Assembly (NCBI GenBank): GCA_031255915.1
Contig: JAIRRP010000067.1
Location: 1 to 22,715 of the forward strand
DNA: 22,715 bases
Reading direction: 5' to 3'
Origin: Puniceicoccales bacterium
GTDB lineage: Bacteria; Verrucomicrobiota; Verrucomicrobiia; Opitutales; JAIRLG01
Notes under the pieces: model-generated
What the model saw: the letters and a program-made list of their open reading frames with translations, nothing else
What the model was told of the DNA's origin: nothing
Databases searched by the model: none
In this document: positions 1 to 7,069 of the stretch, in pieces
Position numbering within the stretch: position 1 is the stretch's first letter
How the letters are laid out: every line of letters starts with the position of its first letter
Translations under genes and position numbers: made by a program

Positions 1-20
1 TGAAACAATCGATCTAGCAT

Positions 21-26
21 AAGGAG
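21..26 (+). promoter_or_regulatory. Shine-Dalgarno site of rplB
   Basis: AAGGAG lies 10 bases upstream of the L2 start codon at 37. It is one of the clearest ribosome-binding sites in the window; most genes in the cluster have weaker purine tracts. The TGA at bases 1-3 could be the stop of an upstream L23 gene, but too little sequence is present to say. Confidence 0.7.
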
Positions 27-36
27 ATTTTGAGAC

Positions 37-882
37 ATGGCTATCGTTCAACTAAATCCTAAGACTCCTTCGCAGCGTTTTCACTTAAAAAACGTGCAGG
101 AATTATGGAAAGGTGATGCGGAAGCCTCTCTGACTAAAGGTGGTTGGCGATCTCATGGGCGCAATTGCTATGGGCGTATTACGTCACGTCGTCGAGGTGG
201 CGGACATAAGCGTTCCTATCGTCACATTGATTTTTGCAGAAAGAAGATTGGCATCGAAGCTTCGGTTTCGCGTATAGAGTACGATCCTAATCGTTCAGCC
301 AACATCGCTTTATTGAATTTTGTCGATGGCGAGAAGCGCTATGTACTCGCTCCCAAAGCGCTTCAGGTGGGCGATAAAATTATTCATCTTTCGGAGTCTT
401 CAGAAGATTTTCGTTTGGGAATGTCGCTTCCTTTGAATCAGATTCCATTGGGCGTCTCCATTCATTGCATTGAGCTGGAACCCGGCAGTGGCGCAAAGAT
501 TGCGCGCAGTGCGGGGGCATCGTGCCAATTGGTCTCCATAGAAGATTCAACCGCCACCATCAAATTACCGAGCGGGGAAATTCGTCTATTCGATGCGCGG
601 TGTCGAGCGACCTTGGGTCAAGTGGGAAATATAGATCATAATAAGCGATCTTTAGGGAAGGCCGGTCGCAATCGATGGTTGAATCGCCGTCCCCGTGTGC
701 GGGGTGTGGCGATGAATCCAGTGGATCATCCCATGGGCGGTGGTGAAGGGCGTTCCTCCGGTGGTGGTCATCCAGTGTCGCCTTGGGGCCAGCTCGCAAA
801 AGGATTTCCCACTCGACGGAAGGCAAAGTCCTCCAATACCCGAATTTTAGTGAGATGTAACGGAAAACGTGTAAAGAAGTAA
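37..882 (+). CDS. rplB: 50S ribosomal protein L2
   Basis: L2 is a large-subunit protein needed for subunit association and for the peptidyl-transferase centre. The 281-residue product has the family's N-terminal start (MAIVQLNPKTP), a glycine/arginine-rich segment GRITSRRRGGGHKRSYR near residues 46-62, and the diagnostic C-terminal motif NPVDHPMGGGEGRSSGGGHPVSPWG near residues 227-251, which includes the conserved histidine in DHP. The length is typical (about 273-280). It is the first complete gene of the fused S10-spc-alpha run and is followed 3 bases later by S19. The C-terminal basic tail (KSSNTRILVRCNGKRVKK) fits the family. The start is supported by AAGGAG 10 bases upstream. Confidence 0.97.
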   Translation: MAIVQLNPKTPSQRFHLKNVQELWKGDAEASLTKGGWRSHGRNCYGRITSRRRGGGHKRSYRHIDFCRKKIGIEASVSRIEYDPNRSANIALLNFVDGEKRYVLAPKALQVGDKIIHLSESSEDFRLGMSLPLNQIPLGVSIHCIELEPGSGAKIARSAGASCQLVSIEDSTATIKLPSGEIRLFDARCRATLGQVGNIDHNKRSLGKAGRNRWLNRRPRVRGVAMNPVDHPMGGGEGRSSGGGHPVSPWGQLAKGFPTRRKAKSSNTRILVRCNGKRVKK

Positions 883-885
883 TTT

Positions 886-1161
886 ATGGCTCGTTCTGCG
901 AAAAAAGGTTTTTTTGTCGATGTCAGCTTGATGGATAAAGTCGATCAAGCCCAGAAAACTAATTCCAAAAAGCTGATTAAAACTTGGTCGCGTCGTTCGA
1001 CTATTACGCCAGATTTTGTCGGTCTGACATTTCAGGTGCACAATGGGAAAGTTTTTCATGATGTTTTTGTTACGGAAAACATGGTCGGCCACAAATTGGG
1101 AGAATTTTCAATGACTCGGACATTTAAGACGCATAATCCTCATACGCAAAAGGCATCGTGA
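886..1161 (+). CDS. rpsS: 30S ribosomal protein S19
   Basis: S19 sits in the head of the small subunit and works with S13. The 91-residue protein starts MARSAKKGFFVD and carries the family core: WSRRSTITPDFVGLTFQVHNG (residues 34-54), then VTENMVGHKLGEFSMTRTFKTH near the C-terminus. The length is normal. It lies 3 bases after L2, and its TGA stop overlaps a possible GTG start of L22, so translation of the two is probably coupled. The Shine-Dalgarno signal is weak (GAAG about 8 bases upstream). Confidence 0.97.
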   Translation: MARSAKKGFFVDVSLMDKVDQAQKTNSKKLIKTWSRRSTITPDFVGLTFQVHNGKVFHDVFVTENMVGHKLGEFSMTRTFKTHNPHTQKAS

Positions 1162-1163
1162 GT

Positions 1164-1511
1164 ATGGAAAAAGTAGAAGTAAAAGCATTGGCGCGACATG
1201 TGAGAATGTCCCCTAAGAAAGTGCGAGAAGTCGTGCGTTGTTTGCCGGGAAGAAAAGCCGGTGAGGCACTGGATTATCTGCGCCTTATTCCGAGAAAATC
1301 GGCTTTCTATGCAGCCAAAACGCTTCGCAGTGCGATGGCCAATGCCGATGTGAAAGGACTTAGTGGGCAGGATTTATGGATCCGAGAAGCGGTGGTGGAA
1401 CAAGGTATTGTCATGAGACGTTTTGTGCCAGCAGCTCGTGGTTCAGCTCATCCGATTCGTAAAAAATCGAGTCGTATTAGGTTTGTTTTATCGGAGAAGT
1501 TAGAGAAATAA
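1164..1511 (+). CDS. rplV: 50S ribosomal protein L22
   Basis: L22 lines the peptide exit tunnel and binds 23S rRNA. From ATG 1164 the protein is 115 residues and begins MEKVEVKALARHVRMSPKKVREVV, a typical L22 N-terminus; the C-terminal half has the expected RRFVPAARGSAHPIRKKSSRIRFVLSE. A GTG at 1158, overlapping the S19 stop, would add two residues. I prefer ATG 1164 because it places the AAAAGG tract at a usable distance and fits the family N-terminus, but the choice is not certain. The gene ends 2 bases before S3. Confidence 0.95.
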   Translation: MEKVEVKALARHVRMSPKKVREVVRCLPGRKAGEALDYLRLIPRKSAFYAAKTLRSAMANADVKGLSGQDLWIREAVVEQGIVMRRFVPAARGSAHPIRKKSSRIRFVLSEKLEK

Positions 1512-1513
1512 TT

Positions 1514-2152
1514 ATGGGGCAAAAAACAAATCCTATAGGGTTACGTCTTTCGGTCCGCAGGGACTGGGCGTCGCGCTGGTTTGCAAGTAAGAAGAATTAT
1601 CCGATATTTTTAGAAGAGGATTACACTATTCGCTGCTTTTTGGAACAAAAATTGAGATTCGCCTCTTGCTCGCAGATATTCATAGAGCGCGCGAGTGATC
1701 GCGTACGGGTGAAAATTTATTCCGCGCGCCCAGGTTTAGTGATTGGCCGTAGGGGGCAAGATTTGGAAAGACTGACAGAGGATTTGAGAAGGGTGATTTG
1801 TCGCAATGTCTTGCTCGATGTGCAGGAGGTAAAACGTCCCGATTTGGACGCTACGCTGGTGGCAGAGGGTATTGCTGTACAATTGGAGCGACGTATTTCT
1901 TTTCGCCGTGCTTTAAAAAAAGCCGTTCAGACATCGATGGCTTTAGGGGCCGAGGGGATTCGTGTCCAGTGTTCAGGACGTTTAGGAGGTGCTGAAATAG
2001 CGCGAACAGAGTCTCAGCGCTTAGGTCGTGTTCCATTACATACGCTGAAAGAGCACATCGATTTTGGCTTTGCGAAGGCAAATACGGTATATGGGGTTAT
2101 TGGTGTTAAGTGTTGGCTTTGTCTCTCCTGTGAGGAACAGCAGCCTTCTTGA
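1514..2152 (+). CDS. rpsC: 30S ribosomal protein S3
   Basis: S3 forms part of the mRNA entry channel and has helicase-like activity with S4 and S5. The 212-residue product begins MGQKTNPIGLRLSVRRDWASRW and has an N-terminal KH RNA-binding domain with RPGLVIGRRGQDLERL around residues 73-88. Its C-terminal domain includes RRALKKAVQTSMALGAEGIRVQCSGRLGGAEIARTE. Most S3 proteins end in GVKVWI followed by a polar extension; here the end is GVKCWLCLSCEEQQPS, with three cysteines in seven residues. No strong Shine-Dalgarno is seen before the ATG, so translation is probably coupled to L22. Confidence 0.96.
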   Translation: MGQKTNPIGLRLSVRRDWASRWFASKKNYPIFLEEDYTIRCFLEQKLRFASCSQIFIERASDRVRVKIYSARPGLVIGRRGQDLERLTEDLRRVICRNVLLDVQEVKRPDLDATLVAEGIAVQLERRISFRRALKKAVQTSMALGAEGIRVQCSGRLGGAEIARTESQRLGRVPLHTLKEHIDFGFAKANTVYGVIGVKCWLCLSCEEQQPS

Positions 2153-2172
2153 TTTTTAAATGATGAGTATTT

Positions 2173-2589
2173 ATGGCAAAATTATCACCAGCTAAGACGA
2201 AATTTCGCAAGGTTGCCAAGGGGCGAAACCGCGGCGATGCCAAAGGTGGAGATGCTTTGTCATTTGGTGATTTTGGCATGCAGGCTTTAGCGCGAGGGAA
2301 TATGACATCGTCCCAGATCGAGGCCGCTCGTGTGGCGATTAATCGCCATTTGAAACGAAAAGGTAAATTATGGGTCCGTGTTTTTCCCCATAAACCGGTT
2401 ACGAAAAAGCCGGCCGAAACGCGTATGGGTAAAGGTAAAGGGCCTGTGGAATACTGGGTTTCCGTGATTAAACCAGGGCGCGTACTGTTCGAGTTATCCG
2501 GTGTTTCGGCGACGATAGCCCGCGAGGCAATGCGTCTGGCGGACAGAAAATTGCCTTTTCGTTGTCGTTTTGTCACTCATGAAGAATAG
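2173..2589 (+). CDS. rplP: 50S ribosomal protein L16
   Basis: L16 binds near the A-site and the tRNA elbow in the large subunit. The 138-residue protein has the family signature: RTK-like start (PAKTKFRKVAKGRNRG), LSFGDFGMQALARG, SSQIEAARVAINRHLKRKGKLWVRVFPHKPVTKKPAETRMGKGKG and PVEYWVSVIKPGRVLFELSGV. The conserved arginine of the MGKGKG region, which is hydroxylated in some bacteria, is present in RMGKGKG near residues 83-89. The length matches the family. It lies 20 bases after S3 in the same operon. Confidence 0.97.
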   Translation: MAKLSPAKTKFRKVAKGRNRGDAKGGDALSFGDFGMQALARGNMTSSQIEAARVAINRHLKRKGKLWVRVFPHKPVTKKPAETRMGKGKGPVEYWVSVIKPGRVLFELSGVSATIAREAMRLADRKLPFRCRFVTHEE

Positions 2590-2606
2590 GAAAATCTTCT
2601 GAAATT

Positions 2607-2798
2607 ATGGGTTCTTTTAAAGAGTTAGGTGTGAAGGAGTTGCGCGAAAAATTATCGCGCACACGCGCAGATCTATTGGATTTGCGGTTGAAAAAATGTT
2701 TAGGGTCTCCTGAGAAACCTCATGTAATACGTGCTTTGCGTCGAGAAGTGGCGCGCTTGGAGACGTTTGTGCGTATAAAAAGTAATGTCGTCATTTAA
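2607..2798 (+). CDS. rpmC: 50S ribosomal protein L29
   Basis: L29 is a small two-helix protein at the peptide exit site, next to L23 and the SRP docking point. The 63-residue product is helical and charged, with ELGVKELREKLSRTRADLLDLRLKK and then the second helix VIRALRREVARLETFVRIKS; the spacing and length match the family. It sits between L16 and S17, the conserved position. Its TAA stop at 2796-2798 abuts the first possible start codon of S17. Confidence 0.93.
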   Translation: MGSFKELGVKELREKLSRTRADLLDLRLKKCLGSPEKPHVIRALRREVARLETFVRIKSNVVI

Positions 2799-2813
2799 AT
2801 GAAAGGATTTACA

Positions 2814-3095
2814 ATGGATGAACGAAGTCATCGAAAGGATTTAATAGGTGTGGTCATAAGCCGTACAGGCAATAAGACCATCAAGGTGGCGTATGCCTAC
2901 AAAGCGCCTCATCCTATGTATAAAAAAGAGATGAAGCGTCGGACAATTCTTCATGCCCATGACGAGGTCAATGAGTGTCAGTGTGGCGATAAGGTGGAGT
3001 TAATGGAGACGCGTCCATTGAGTCGATTGAAGCGCTGGCGTGTAGTCCGTGTGGTGTCAAAATCACCTCAATTAGTGGAATCGAAAAAGGCTTAA
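2814..3095 (+). CDS. rpsQ: 30S ribosomal protein S17
   Basis: S17 is an OB-fold primary binder of 16S rRNA. From ATG 2814 the product is 93 residues and begins MDERSHRKDLIGVVISRTGNKTIKV, followed by HPMYKKEMKRRTILHAHDE and GDKVELMETRPLSRLKRWRVV, all typical of S17. An in-frame ATG at 2799, immediately after the L29 stop, would add MKGFT. I choose 2814 because AAAGGA at 2802-2807 sits 6 bases upstream, and the added residues are not typical of the family. The gene is followed by 1 base and then L14. Confidence 0.95.
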   Translation: MDERSHRKDLIGVVISRTGNKTIKVAYAYKAPHPMYKKEMKRRTILHAHDEVNECQCGDKVELMETRPLSRLKRWRVVRVVSKSPQLVESKKA

Positions 3096-3096
3096 T

Positions 3097-3462
3097 ATGT
3101 TACAACAGCAAAGTTTGCTCGATGTGGCCGACAATACGGGCGCCAAAAGGGCGATGATGATTCGCCGTTTGGGTCAAATAACGGATACGGCATCGGTGGG
3201 GGATGTCATCGTCATAGCCGTAAAAAAAGTCACGCCCAACGCAGCGGTCAAAAAAGGAAACGTAGCTCATGCTGTTATCGTACGCACAAAGGCGCCGATT
3301 CGTCGAAAGGATGGCAGTTCATTGCGTTTTGATTCTAACGCTTGTGTGATCATCGATGATAAGGGAAATCCCAAAGGAACGCGTATTTTTGGTCCCGTTG
3401 CCCGTGAATTGCGTCAGAAAAATTTTGCCAAAATCCTGTCACTAGCTCCGGAGGTACTATGA
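3097..3462 (+). CDS. rplN: 50S ribosomal protein L14
   Basis: L14 is a beta-barrel protein at the subunit interface, close to L19. The 121-residue product has the full signature: LLDVADNTGAKRAMMIRRLG, then GDVIVIAVKKVTPNAAVKKGNVAHAVIVRTK, RRKDGSSLRFDSNACVIID and GTRIFGPVARELRQKNFAKILSLAPEVL. The length is normal (about 122). The stop TGA overlaps the L24 start as ATGA (3459-3462), a classic translational coupling arrangement. Confidence 0.97.
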   Translation: MLQQQSLLDVADNTGAKRAMMIRRLGQITDTASVGDVIVIAVKKVTPNAAVKKGNVAHAVIVRTKAPIRRKDGSSLRFDSNACVIIDDKGNPKGTRIFGPVARELRQKNFAKILSLAPEVL

Positions 3463-3716
3463 AATATAAGGTAAAACGTGATGACGAAGTGGTCGTAATT
3501 GCCGGTGCTCATAAAGGAAAGCGTGGAAAGATTTTGGATATCCTTAGGGATCGATGCCGTGTGGTGGTGGAAGGAGTGGCGGTACATAAGCGCCATTTGA
3601 AGAAAACCCGAGAGTCCCCAAAGGGGAGCATTTTGGAGAAGGAGGGAAGTATTCATTATTCCAATGTAATGTTAGCTTCGAAATTTGAAGCGAAAGCGGC
3701 GCTTAGGGGCCATTAG
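3459..3716 (+). CDS. rplX: 50S ribosomal protein L24 (short C-terminus)
   Basis: L24 is an assembly-initiating large-subunit protein with a KOW domain. The 85-residue product has the KOW signature near the N-terminus (DDEVVVIAGAHKGKRGKILDI, residues 8-28), then VVVEGVAVHKRHLKK and EGSIHYSNVMLASKF. Typical L24 proteins continue after the SNVML block with a segment for which GFR...DGKKVR is the hallmark; this one stops after about 15 more residues (ASKFEAKAALRGH), so that segment is absent. I see no frameshifted continuation downstream. Its start overlaps the L14 stop by four bases (ATGA). Confidence 0.93.
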   Translation: MKYKVKRDDEVVVIAGAHKGKRGKILDILRDRCRVVVEGVAVHKRHLKKTRESPKGSILEKEGSIHYSNVMLASKFEAKAALRGH

Positions 3717-3785
3717 AATTTTGTATATGTCGAGAGAGGTATGTGAGAAATATTGATCCCTCGAAGAATTATTATGGAAATAGCT

Positions 3786-4322
3786 ATGTCAGAGATGAAG
3801 GTGCGTTATGAGAAGGATGTTCTGCCGGCTCTTCAGGAAAAATTTAGGTATAAGAACCGTCATCAGGTCCCGGTGATGGAGAAAATCGTCATCAATTCAG
3901 CTCTGAATGCGGATAGCGAAAAATCTTGGGTGGCGGAAGTAGAAAAAGATATCGGTTTAATCGCCGCTCAGAAACCCATCATAACACGTGCTAAAAAGAG
4001 TATTTCCAATTTTAAATTGCGCCAAGGAATGCCCAATGGTGTTAAAGTGACGTTGCGAGGTCGTCAGATGTACGAGTTTTGGCTGCGTTTAATGAACATT
4101 GCCTTGCCTGTTTCAAGGGACTTTCGCGGCCTTCCCAATAAATTCGATGGTCGTGGGAATTATACGATTGGCATTGTCGATCATACGATTTTTCCAGAAA
4201 TTAGTATTGATCATGATCGGAAAAAAAATGTCGGTATGGATATTACGATTGTTACCTCGGCGAAAACGGATGCGGAGGCACATGAATTTTTAAAACTCAT
4301 GGGTGCTCCTTTTCGTAAATAG
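3786..4322 (+). CDS. rplE: 50S ribosomal protein L5
   Basis: L5 binds 5S rRNA and contacts the P-site tRNA. From ATG 3786 the product is 178 residues, the normal length, and begins MSEMKVRYEKDVLPALQEKFRYKN. Other signatures are VPVMEKIVINSALN, QKPIITRAKKSISNFKLRQGMPNGVKVTLRGRQMYEFW, and GRGNYTIGIVDHTIFPEI. In-frame starts at ATG 3774 and TTG 3753 would add 4 and 11 residues (MEIA, or MIPRRIIMEIA); none has a good Shine-Dalgarno, and I chose 3786 because it matches the family N-terminus. A purine tract at 3733-3739 lies in the 69-base gap after L24. Confidence 0.94.
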   Translation: MSEMKVRYEKDVLPALQEKFRYKNRHQVPVMEKIVINSALNADSEKSWVAEVEKDIGLIAAQKPIITRAKKSISNFKLRQGMPNGVKVTLRGRQMYEFWLRLMNIALPVSRDFRGLPNKFDGRGNYTIGIVDHTIFPEISIDHDRKKNVGMDITIVTSAKTDAEAHEFLKLMGAPFRK

Positions 4323-4352
4323 AGGATTGTTTGTAAATTTAAGTAAAAAGAC

Positions 4353-4658
4353 ATGGCTAAAAAATCAGTAATAGCTCGGAACATGAGGCGGCAAGAGATC
4401 GTCGCGTGCTGTGCTAAGCGTCGTCAAGAATTGAAGCGTATCTTAAAGGATCCCAAAACGACCGATGAAGCATTTTTTGCAGCCCAGCGGCAATGGGCAA
4501 AGCTTCCGCGCGATGCTTCGCCCGTGAGGATAAGGAATCGCTGCTCTATCACGGGTAGAGGACGGGCTTATTTTGGGCGCTTCGGGGTTTCTCGTATTCA
4601 ATTGAGAGAGATGGCCGCCTTTGGGAGATTACCAGGTGTCATGAAAGCTTCATGGTGA
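4353..4658 (+). CDS. rpsN: 30S ribosomal protein S14 (long, zinc-free form)
   Basis: S14 is a late-assembling protein of the small-subunit head. The 101-residue product is the long, zinc-free paralogue class: it has no CXXC-X12-CXXC zinc ribbon, and starts MAKKSVIARNMRRQEIV. The C-terminal core NRCSITGRGRAYFGRFGVSRIQLREMAAFGRLPGVMKASW is diagnostic. The length fits the family's zinc-free type (about 101 in E. coli). It lies between L5 and S8, its normal place in the spc operon. Confidence 0.96.
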   Translation: MAKKSVIARNMRRQEIVACCAKRRQELKRILKDPKTTDEAFFAAQRQWAKLPRDASPVRIRNRCSITGRGRAYFGRFGVSRIQLREMAAFGRLPGVMKASW

Positions 4659-4671
4659 GGAGGGATATTTT

Positions 4672-5061
4672 ATGGATACCATTGGAGATTTTTTGACGAT
4701 TTTACGCAATGCGAGTAGTGCGAAGAAGTGGACATGTCATGTACCTGCTTCTAGGCTGAGAGAGGGGATTTTAAATATTTTAAAATCGGAGGGCTATATC
4801 GCTGATTTTAAGGCAGAGGAGGATGATCGTCATCACCGCTATTTTGTGGTGTTCTTGAAATACGTTCAGGGTAGTGCGGCCATTGTGGGCCTGCAGCGCT
4901 GCAGTAAACCGGGTTGTCGGCTATATTATGCAAAAGCCAAAATTCCTAAGGTTTTAGGGGGCTTAGGAACTGTTATTTTGACGACTTCTCGTGGAATTTT
5001 AAAAGGAGCGGATGCCGCAAAACAAAACATCGGTGGCGAGCTGTTGTGTAAGGTTTGGTGA
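4672..5061 (+). CDS. rpsH: 30S ribosomal protein S8
   Basis: S8 is a primary 16S rRNA binder and, in E. coli, the translational repressor of the spc operon. The 129-residue product begins with the typical DTIGDFLTILRNA and ends with the signature STSRGI-like block (ILTTSRGILKGADAAKQNIGGELLCKVW). The middle holds GYIADFKAEEDD and LQRCSKPGCRLYYAKAKIPKVLGGLG. The length is normal. A 14-base perfect palindrome (CTGCAGCGCTGCAG) lies in the coding sequence at 4891-4904; it probably reflects codon choice. Confidence 0.96.
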   Translation: MDTIGDFLTILRNASSAKKWTCHVPASRLREGILNILKSEGYIADFKAEEDDRHHRYFVVFLKYVQGSAAIVGLQRCSKPGCRLYYAKAKIPKVLGGLGTVILTTSRGILKGADAAKQNIGGELLCKVW

Positions 5062-5076
5062 CGTAAGGAAGTAGCC

Positions 5077-5613
5077 ATGAGCAGAATCGGAAAATTGCCA
5101 ATCGAAATTCCTTCTTCGGTGAAGGTCATTATAGAGGGAGCGAAGGTAAAAGTTGAGGGGCCAAAGGGCAAGTTAGAACAGACATTCGACGATGTCGTGA
5201 CTATTCTGCAGGAGGATTCGCAGGTAGTGATTCAACCCAAGGGCAAGAGTCGGTACGCTCGAGCCATGCATGGCACTGTGTGTTCCATCATTCGTTCGAT
5301 GGTTGCGGGAGTCCAAAAACCTTTTTTGAAAGAATTAGAGATTGTTGGTGTGGGATTTAAAGCTTCTATTTCCGCCAACGTGCTCGATTTAAATCTAGGT
5401 TATTCTCATCCTATCCATTATGCGATTCCACAAGGAGCAACGGTAAGCACTCCGGATGCGACGAAAATTCGCGTGGAAAGTCCTAGTAAATTTCTTACAG
5501 GACAAATCGCTGCAGATATCAAGCGCTACTATCCTGTGGAGCCCTATAAGGGAAAAGGAGTCAAGATTGTGGGTGAATTTGTCAGGCGTAAGGAAGGGAA
5601 GAAGACGTCGTAG
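5077..5613 (+). CDS. rplF: 50S ribosomal protein L6
   Basis: L6 sits near the GTPase-associated centre of the large subunit. The 178-residue product has two repeated domains: MSRIGKLPIEIPSSVKV at the start with VKVEGPKGKLEQTF, and the C-terminal domain with KIRVESPSKFLTGQIAADIKRYYPVEPYKGKGVKIVGEFVRRKEGKKTS. The central VEIVGVGFKA-like block (LEIVGVGFKASISANVLDLNLGYSHPI) is present. The length is normal. A GGAAG tract precedes the ATG by a few bases. Confidence 0.97.
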   Translation: MSRIGKLPIEIPSSVKVIIEGAKVKVEGPKGKLEQTFDDVVTILQEDSQVVIQPKGKSRYARAMHGTVCSIIRSMVAGVQKPFLKELEIVGVGFKASISANVLDLNLGYSHPIHYAIPQGATVSTPDATKIRVESPSKFLTGQIAADIKRYYPVEPYKGKGVKIVGEFVRRKEGKKTS

Positions 5614-5640
5614 CCGCAAAACAATGAAGAGGTATTTTTT

Positions 5641-6003
5641 ATGAGATTAGACGACAAGCAAGTGGTGACACAAAGGCGTCATTGGCGCGTCCGGCGGAAG
5701 ATCCAAGGTAGCGTCGATCGACCGAGGTTGTCGCTCCATTTCAGCCATAAACACATTTATGCCCAGTGCATTGACGATGCTGCAGGTCATACGATGATGG
5801 CGCTTTCAACATTAGATAAGGTATTGAAGGAGCAGTCTTTAAAAGCGAACGTTCAGGGGGCCCGTTTTCTGGGTGAGGTATTTGGAAAAAAGGCTATTGC
5901 TAATGGCGTTTCTAAGGTTGTGCTAGACCGTGGCACCCGCAGTTATCACGGTGCTCTGTGCGCATTTGCCGATGCGGTGCGTGAAGCTGGAGTCGATTTT
6001 TAG
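5641..6003 (+). CDS. rplR: 50S ribosomal protein L18
   Basis: L18 binds 5S rRNA together with L5 and L25. The 120-residue product carries the basic N-terminal tail (QRRHWRVRRKIQGSVDRPRLSLHFSHKHIYAQCIDDAAGHTMMALSTLDK) and the C-terminal GEVFGKKAIANGVSKVVLDRGTRSYHGALCAFADAVREAGVDF, in which the DRGTRSYHG...ALADAVREAGLDF pattern is diagnostic. The length is normal. GAGG lies about 9 bases before the ATG. Confidence 0.96.
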   Translation: MRLDDKQVVTQRRHWRVRRKIQGSVDRPRLSLHFSHKHIYAQCIDDAAGHTMMALSTLDKVLKEQSLKANVQGARFLGEVFGKKAIANGVSKVVLDRGTRSYHGALCAFADAVREAGVDF

Positions 6004-6015
6004 TATTTTATTATT

Positions 6016-6591
6016 ATGAGTGATCAAGGTACAGTGCAAGGTACAGTTGTTCGCGAGCGACGTCGCCGAATGAGGTCAGAGTCGAGGAAATCGCCTCAGG
6101 ATCGTCAGGAGCGAAGTGGATTGGCGGAAAAATTGATCCACGTGAATCGCTGTGCCAAAGTCGTAAAAGGTGGACGTCGTTTTAACTTTTCAGCCTTGGT
6201 GGTTGTGGGTGATCAGGCGGGTCGTGTCGGTATTGGAAAAGGCAAGTCTAAAGAGGTGCCGGAAGCTGTGCGTAAGGCCACGGAACAGGCCAAGCAAAAT
6301 TTACGCACGTATTCCATTCAGAATGCTACGATTCCCCATGGGGTGGAAGGGCATGCCGACGGTGGATGTGTCGTTCTCAGACCAGCTTCTCCAGGTACAG
6401 GTGTGATTGCGGGCGGCAGTGTCCGCCATGTGTTGGAAGTATTAGGTGTTAAGAATATTTTATCGAAGTCTTTGGGTTCCAGTAATCCGACTTCGGTGGT
6501 CCACGCGACATTGGATGCGCTCTCTCGTCTGAGGACGCCGGAACAGATCAGGGCCATGCGCTGCGCAGTGCCGGATAGCGATGATTTATAA
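6016..6591 (+). CDS. rpsE: 30S ribosomal protein S5
   Basis: S5 lies at the mRNA entry channel and affects decoding accuracy. The 191-residue product has the family core LAEKLIHVNRCAKVVKGGRRFNFSALVVVGDQAGRVGIGKGKSKEVPEAVRKA and the C-terminal VVLRPASPGTGVIAGGSVRHVLEVLGVKNILSKSLGSSNPTSVVHATLDAL. It is longer than E. coli S5 (167) mainly because of an arginine-rich N-terminal extension (ERRRRMRSESRKSPQDRQERSG near residues 13-34). No L30 gene follows: L15 starts only 11 bases after this stop. Confidence 0.96.
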   Translation: MSDQGTVQGTVVRERRRRMRSESRKSPQDRQERSGLAEKLIHVNRCAKVVKGGRRFNFSALVVVGDQAGRVGIGKGKSKEVPEAVRKATEQAKQNLRTYSIQNATIPHGVEGHADGGCVVLRPASPGTGVIAGGSVRHVLEVLGVKNILSKSLGSSNPTSVVHATLDALSRLRTPEQIRAMRCAVPDSDDL

Positions 6592-6602
6592 GAGGTTGAT
6601 CG

Positions 6603-7064
6603 ATGAAATTGCACACATTAGTTGGTGAAAAAGGCTCTACTAAAACGCGTAAACGTGTAGGCCGCGGTTCTGGCTCTGGGATGGGTAAGACGAGTGGTCG
6701 TGGCCATAAAGGTGGTAAGGCGCGTGCCGGCTATAGCCCTTCGCCGGTTTCTTCAGGGATTCCCTTTTATCGCCGTTTACCTAAACGTGGATTTAATAAT
6801 AAGCGTTTCGCCCAGGAAAAAGCTTATGTGAACCTCCGTGATCTGGTTCGTTGTGGAGAAGTGAAAGTCATTGATCGTACCGTATTGGTCCAAAAAGGGC
6901 TCATAGCCGCTGGTGCTTTACAGGTTAAAGTTCTGGGGAATGGTGACCTTACTCAGGCGTATAAGGTTGTAGCGGATTATTTTTCGGCTTCGGCTAAGGC
7001 GAAAATTCTAGCGGCTGGTGGTGAGGTTGTAGAATTGGCCGTGAAGGAAAAAGCTAAGGAATAG
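6603..7064 (+). CDS. rplO: 50S ribosomal protein L15
   Basis: L15 is a late-assembly large-subunit protein that binds 23S rRNA through an extended N-terminal tail. The 153-residue product begins MKLHTLVGEKGSTKTRKRVGRGSGSGMGKTSGRGHKGGKARAG, the diagnostic glycine- and basic-rich tail, followed by FYRRLPKRGFNNKRF and, in the C-terminal domain, KVLGNGDLTQAYKVVADYFSASAKAKILAAGGEVVEL. The length is normal. Its TAG stop at 7062-7064 overlaps a possible GTG start of secY. Confidence 0.96.
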   Translation: MKLHTLVGEKGSTKTRKRVGRGSGSGMGKTSGRGHKGGKARAGYSPSPVSSGIPFYRRLPKRGFNNKRFAQEKAYVNLRDLVRCGEVKVIDRTVLVQKGLIAAGALQVKVLGNGDLTQAYKVVADYFSASAKAKILAAGGEVVELAVKEKAKE

Positions 7065-7069
7065 TGAGG

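Noticed and set aside
4767..4787. 9-bp inverted repeat GATTTTAAA-TAT-TTTAAAATC in rpsH
   Set aside because: It is very AT-rich and encodes a normal S8 segment (GILNILKSE). Such repeats arise easily by chance, and no regulatory context supports it.
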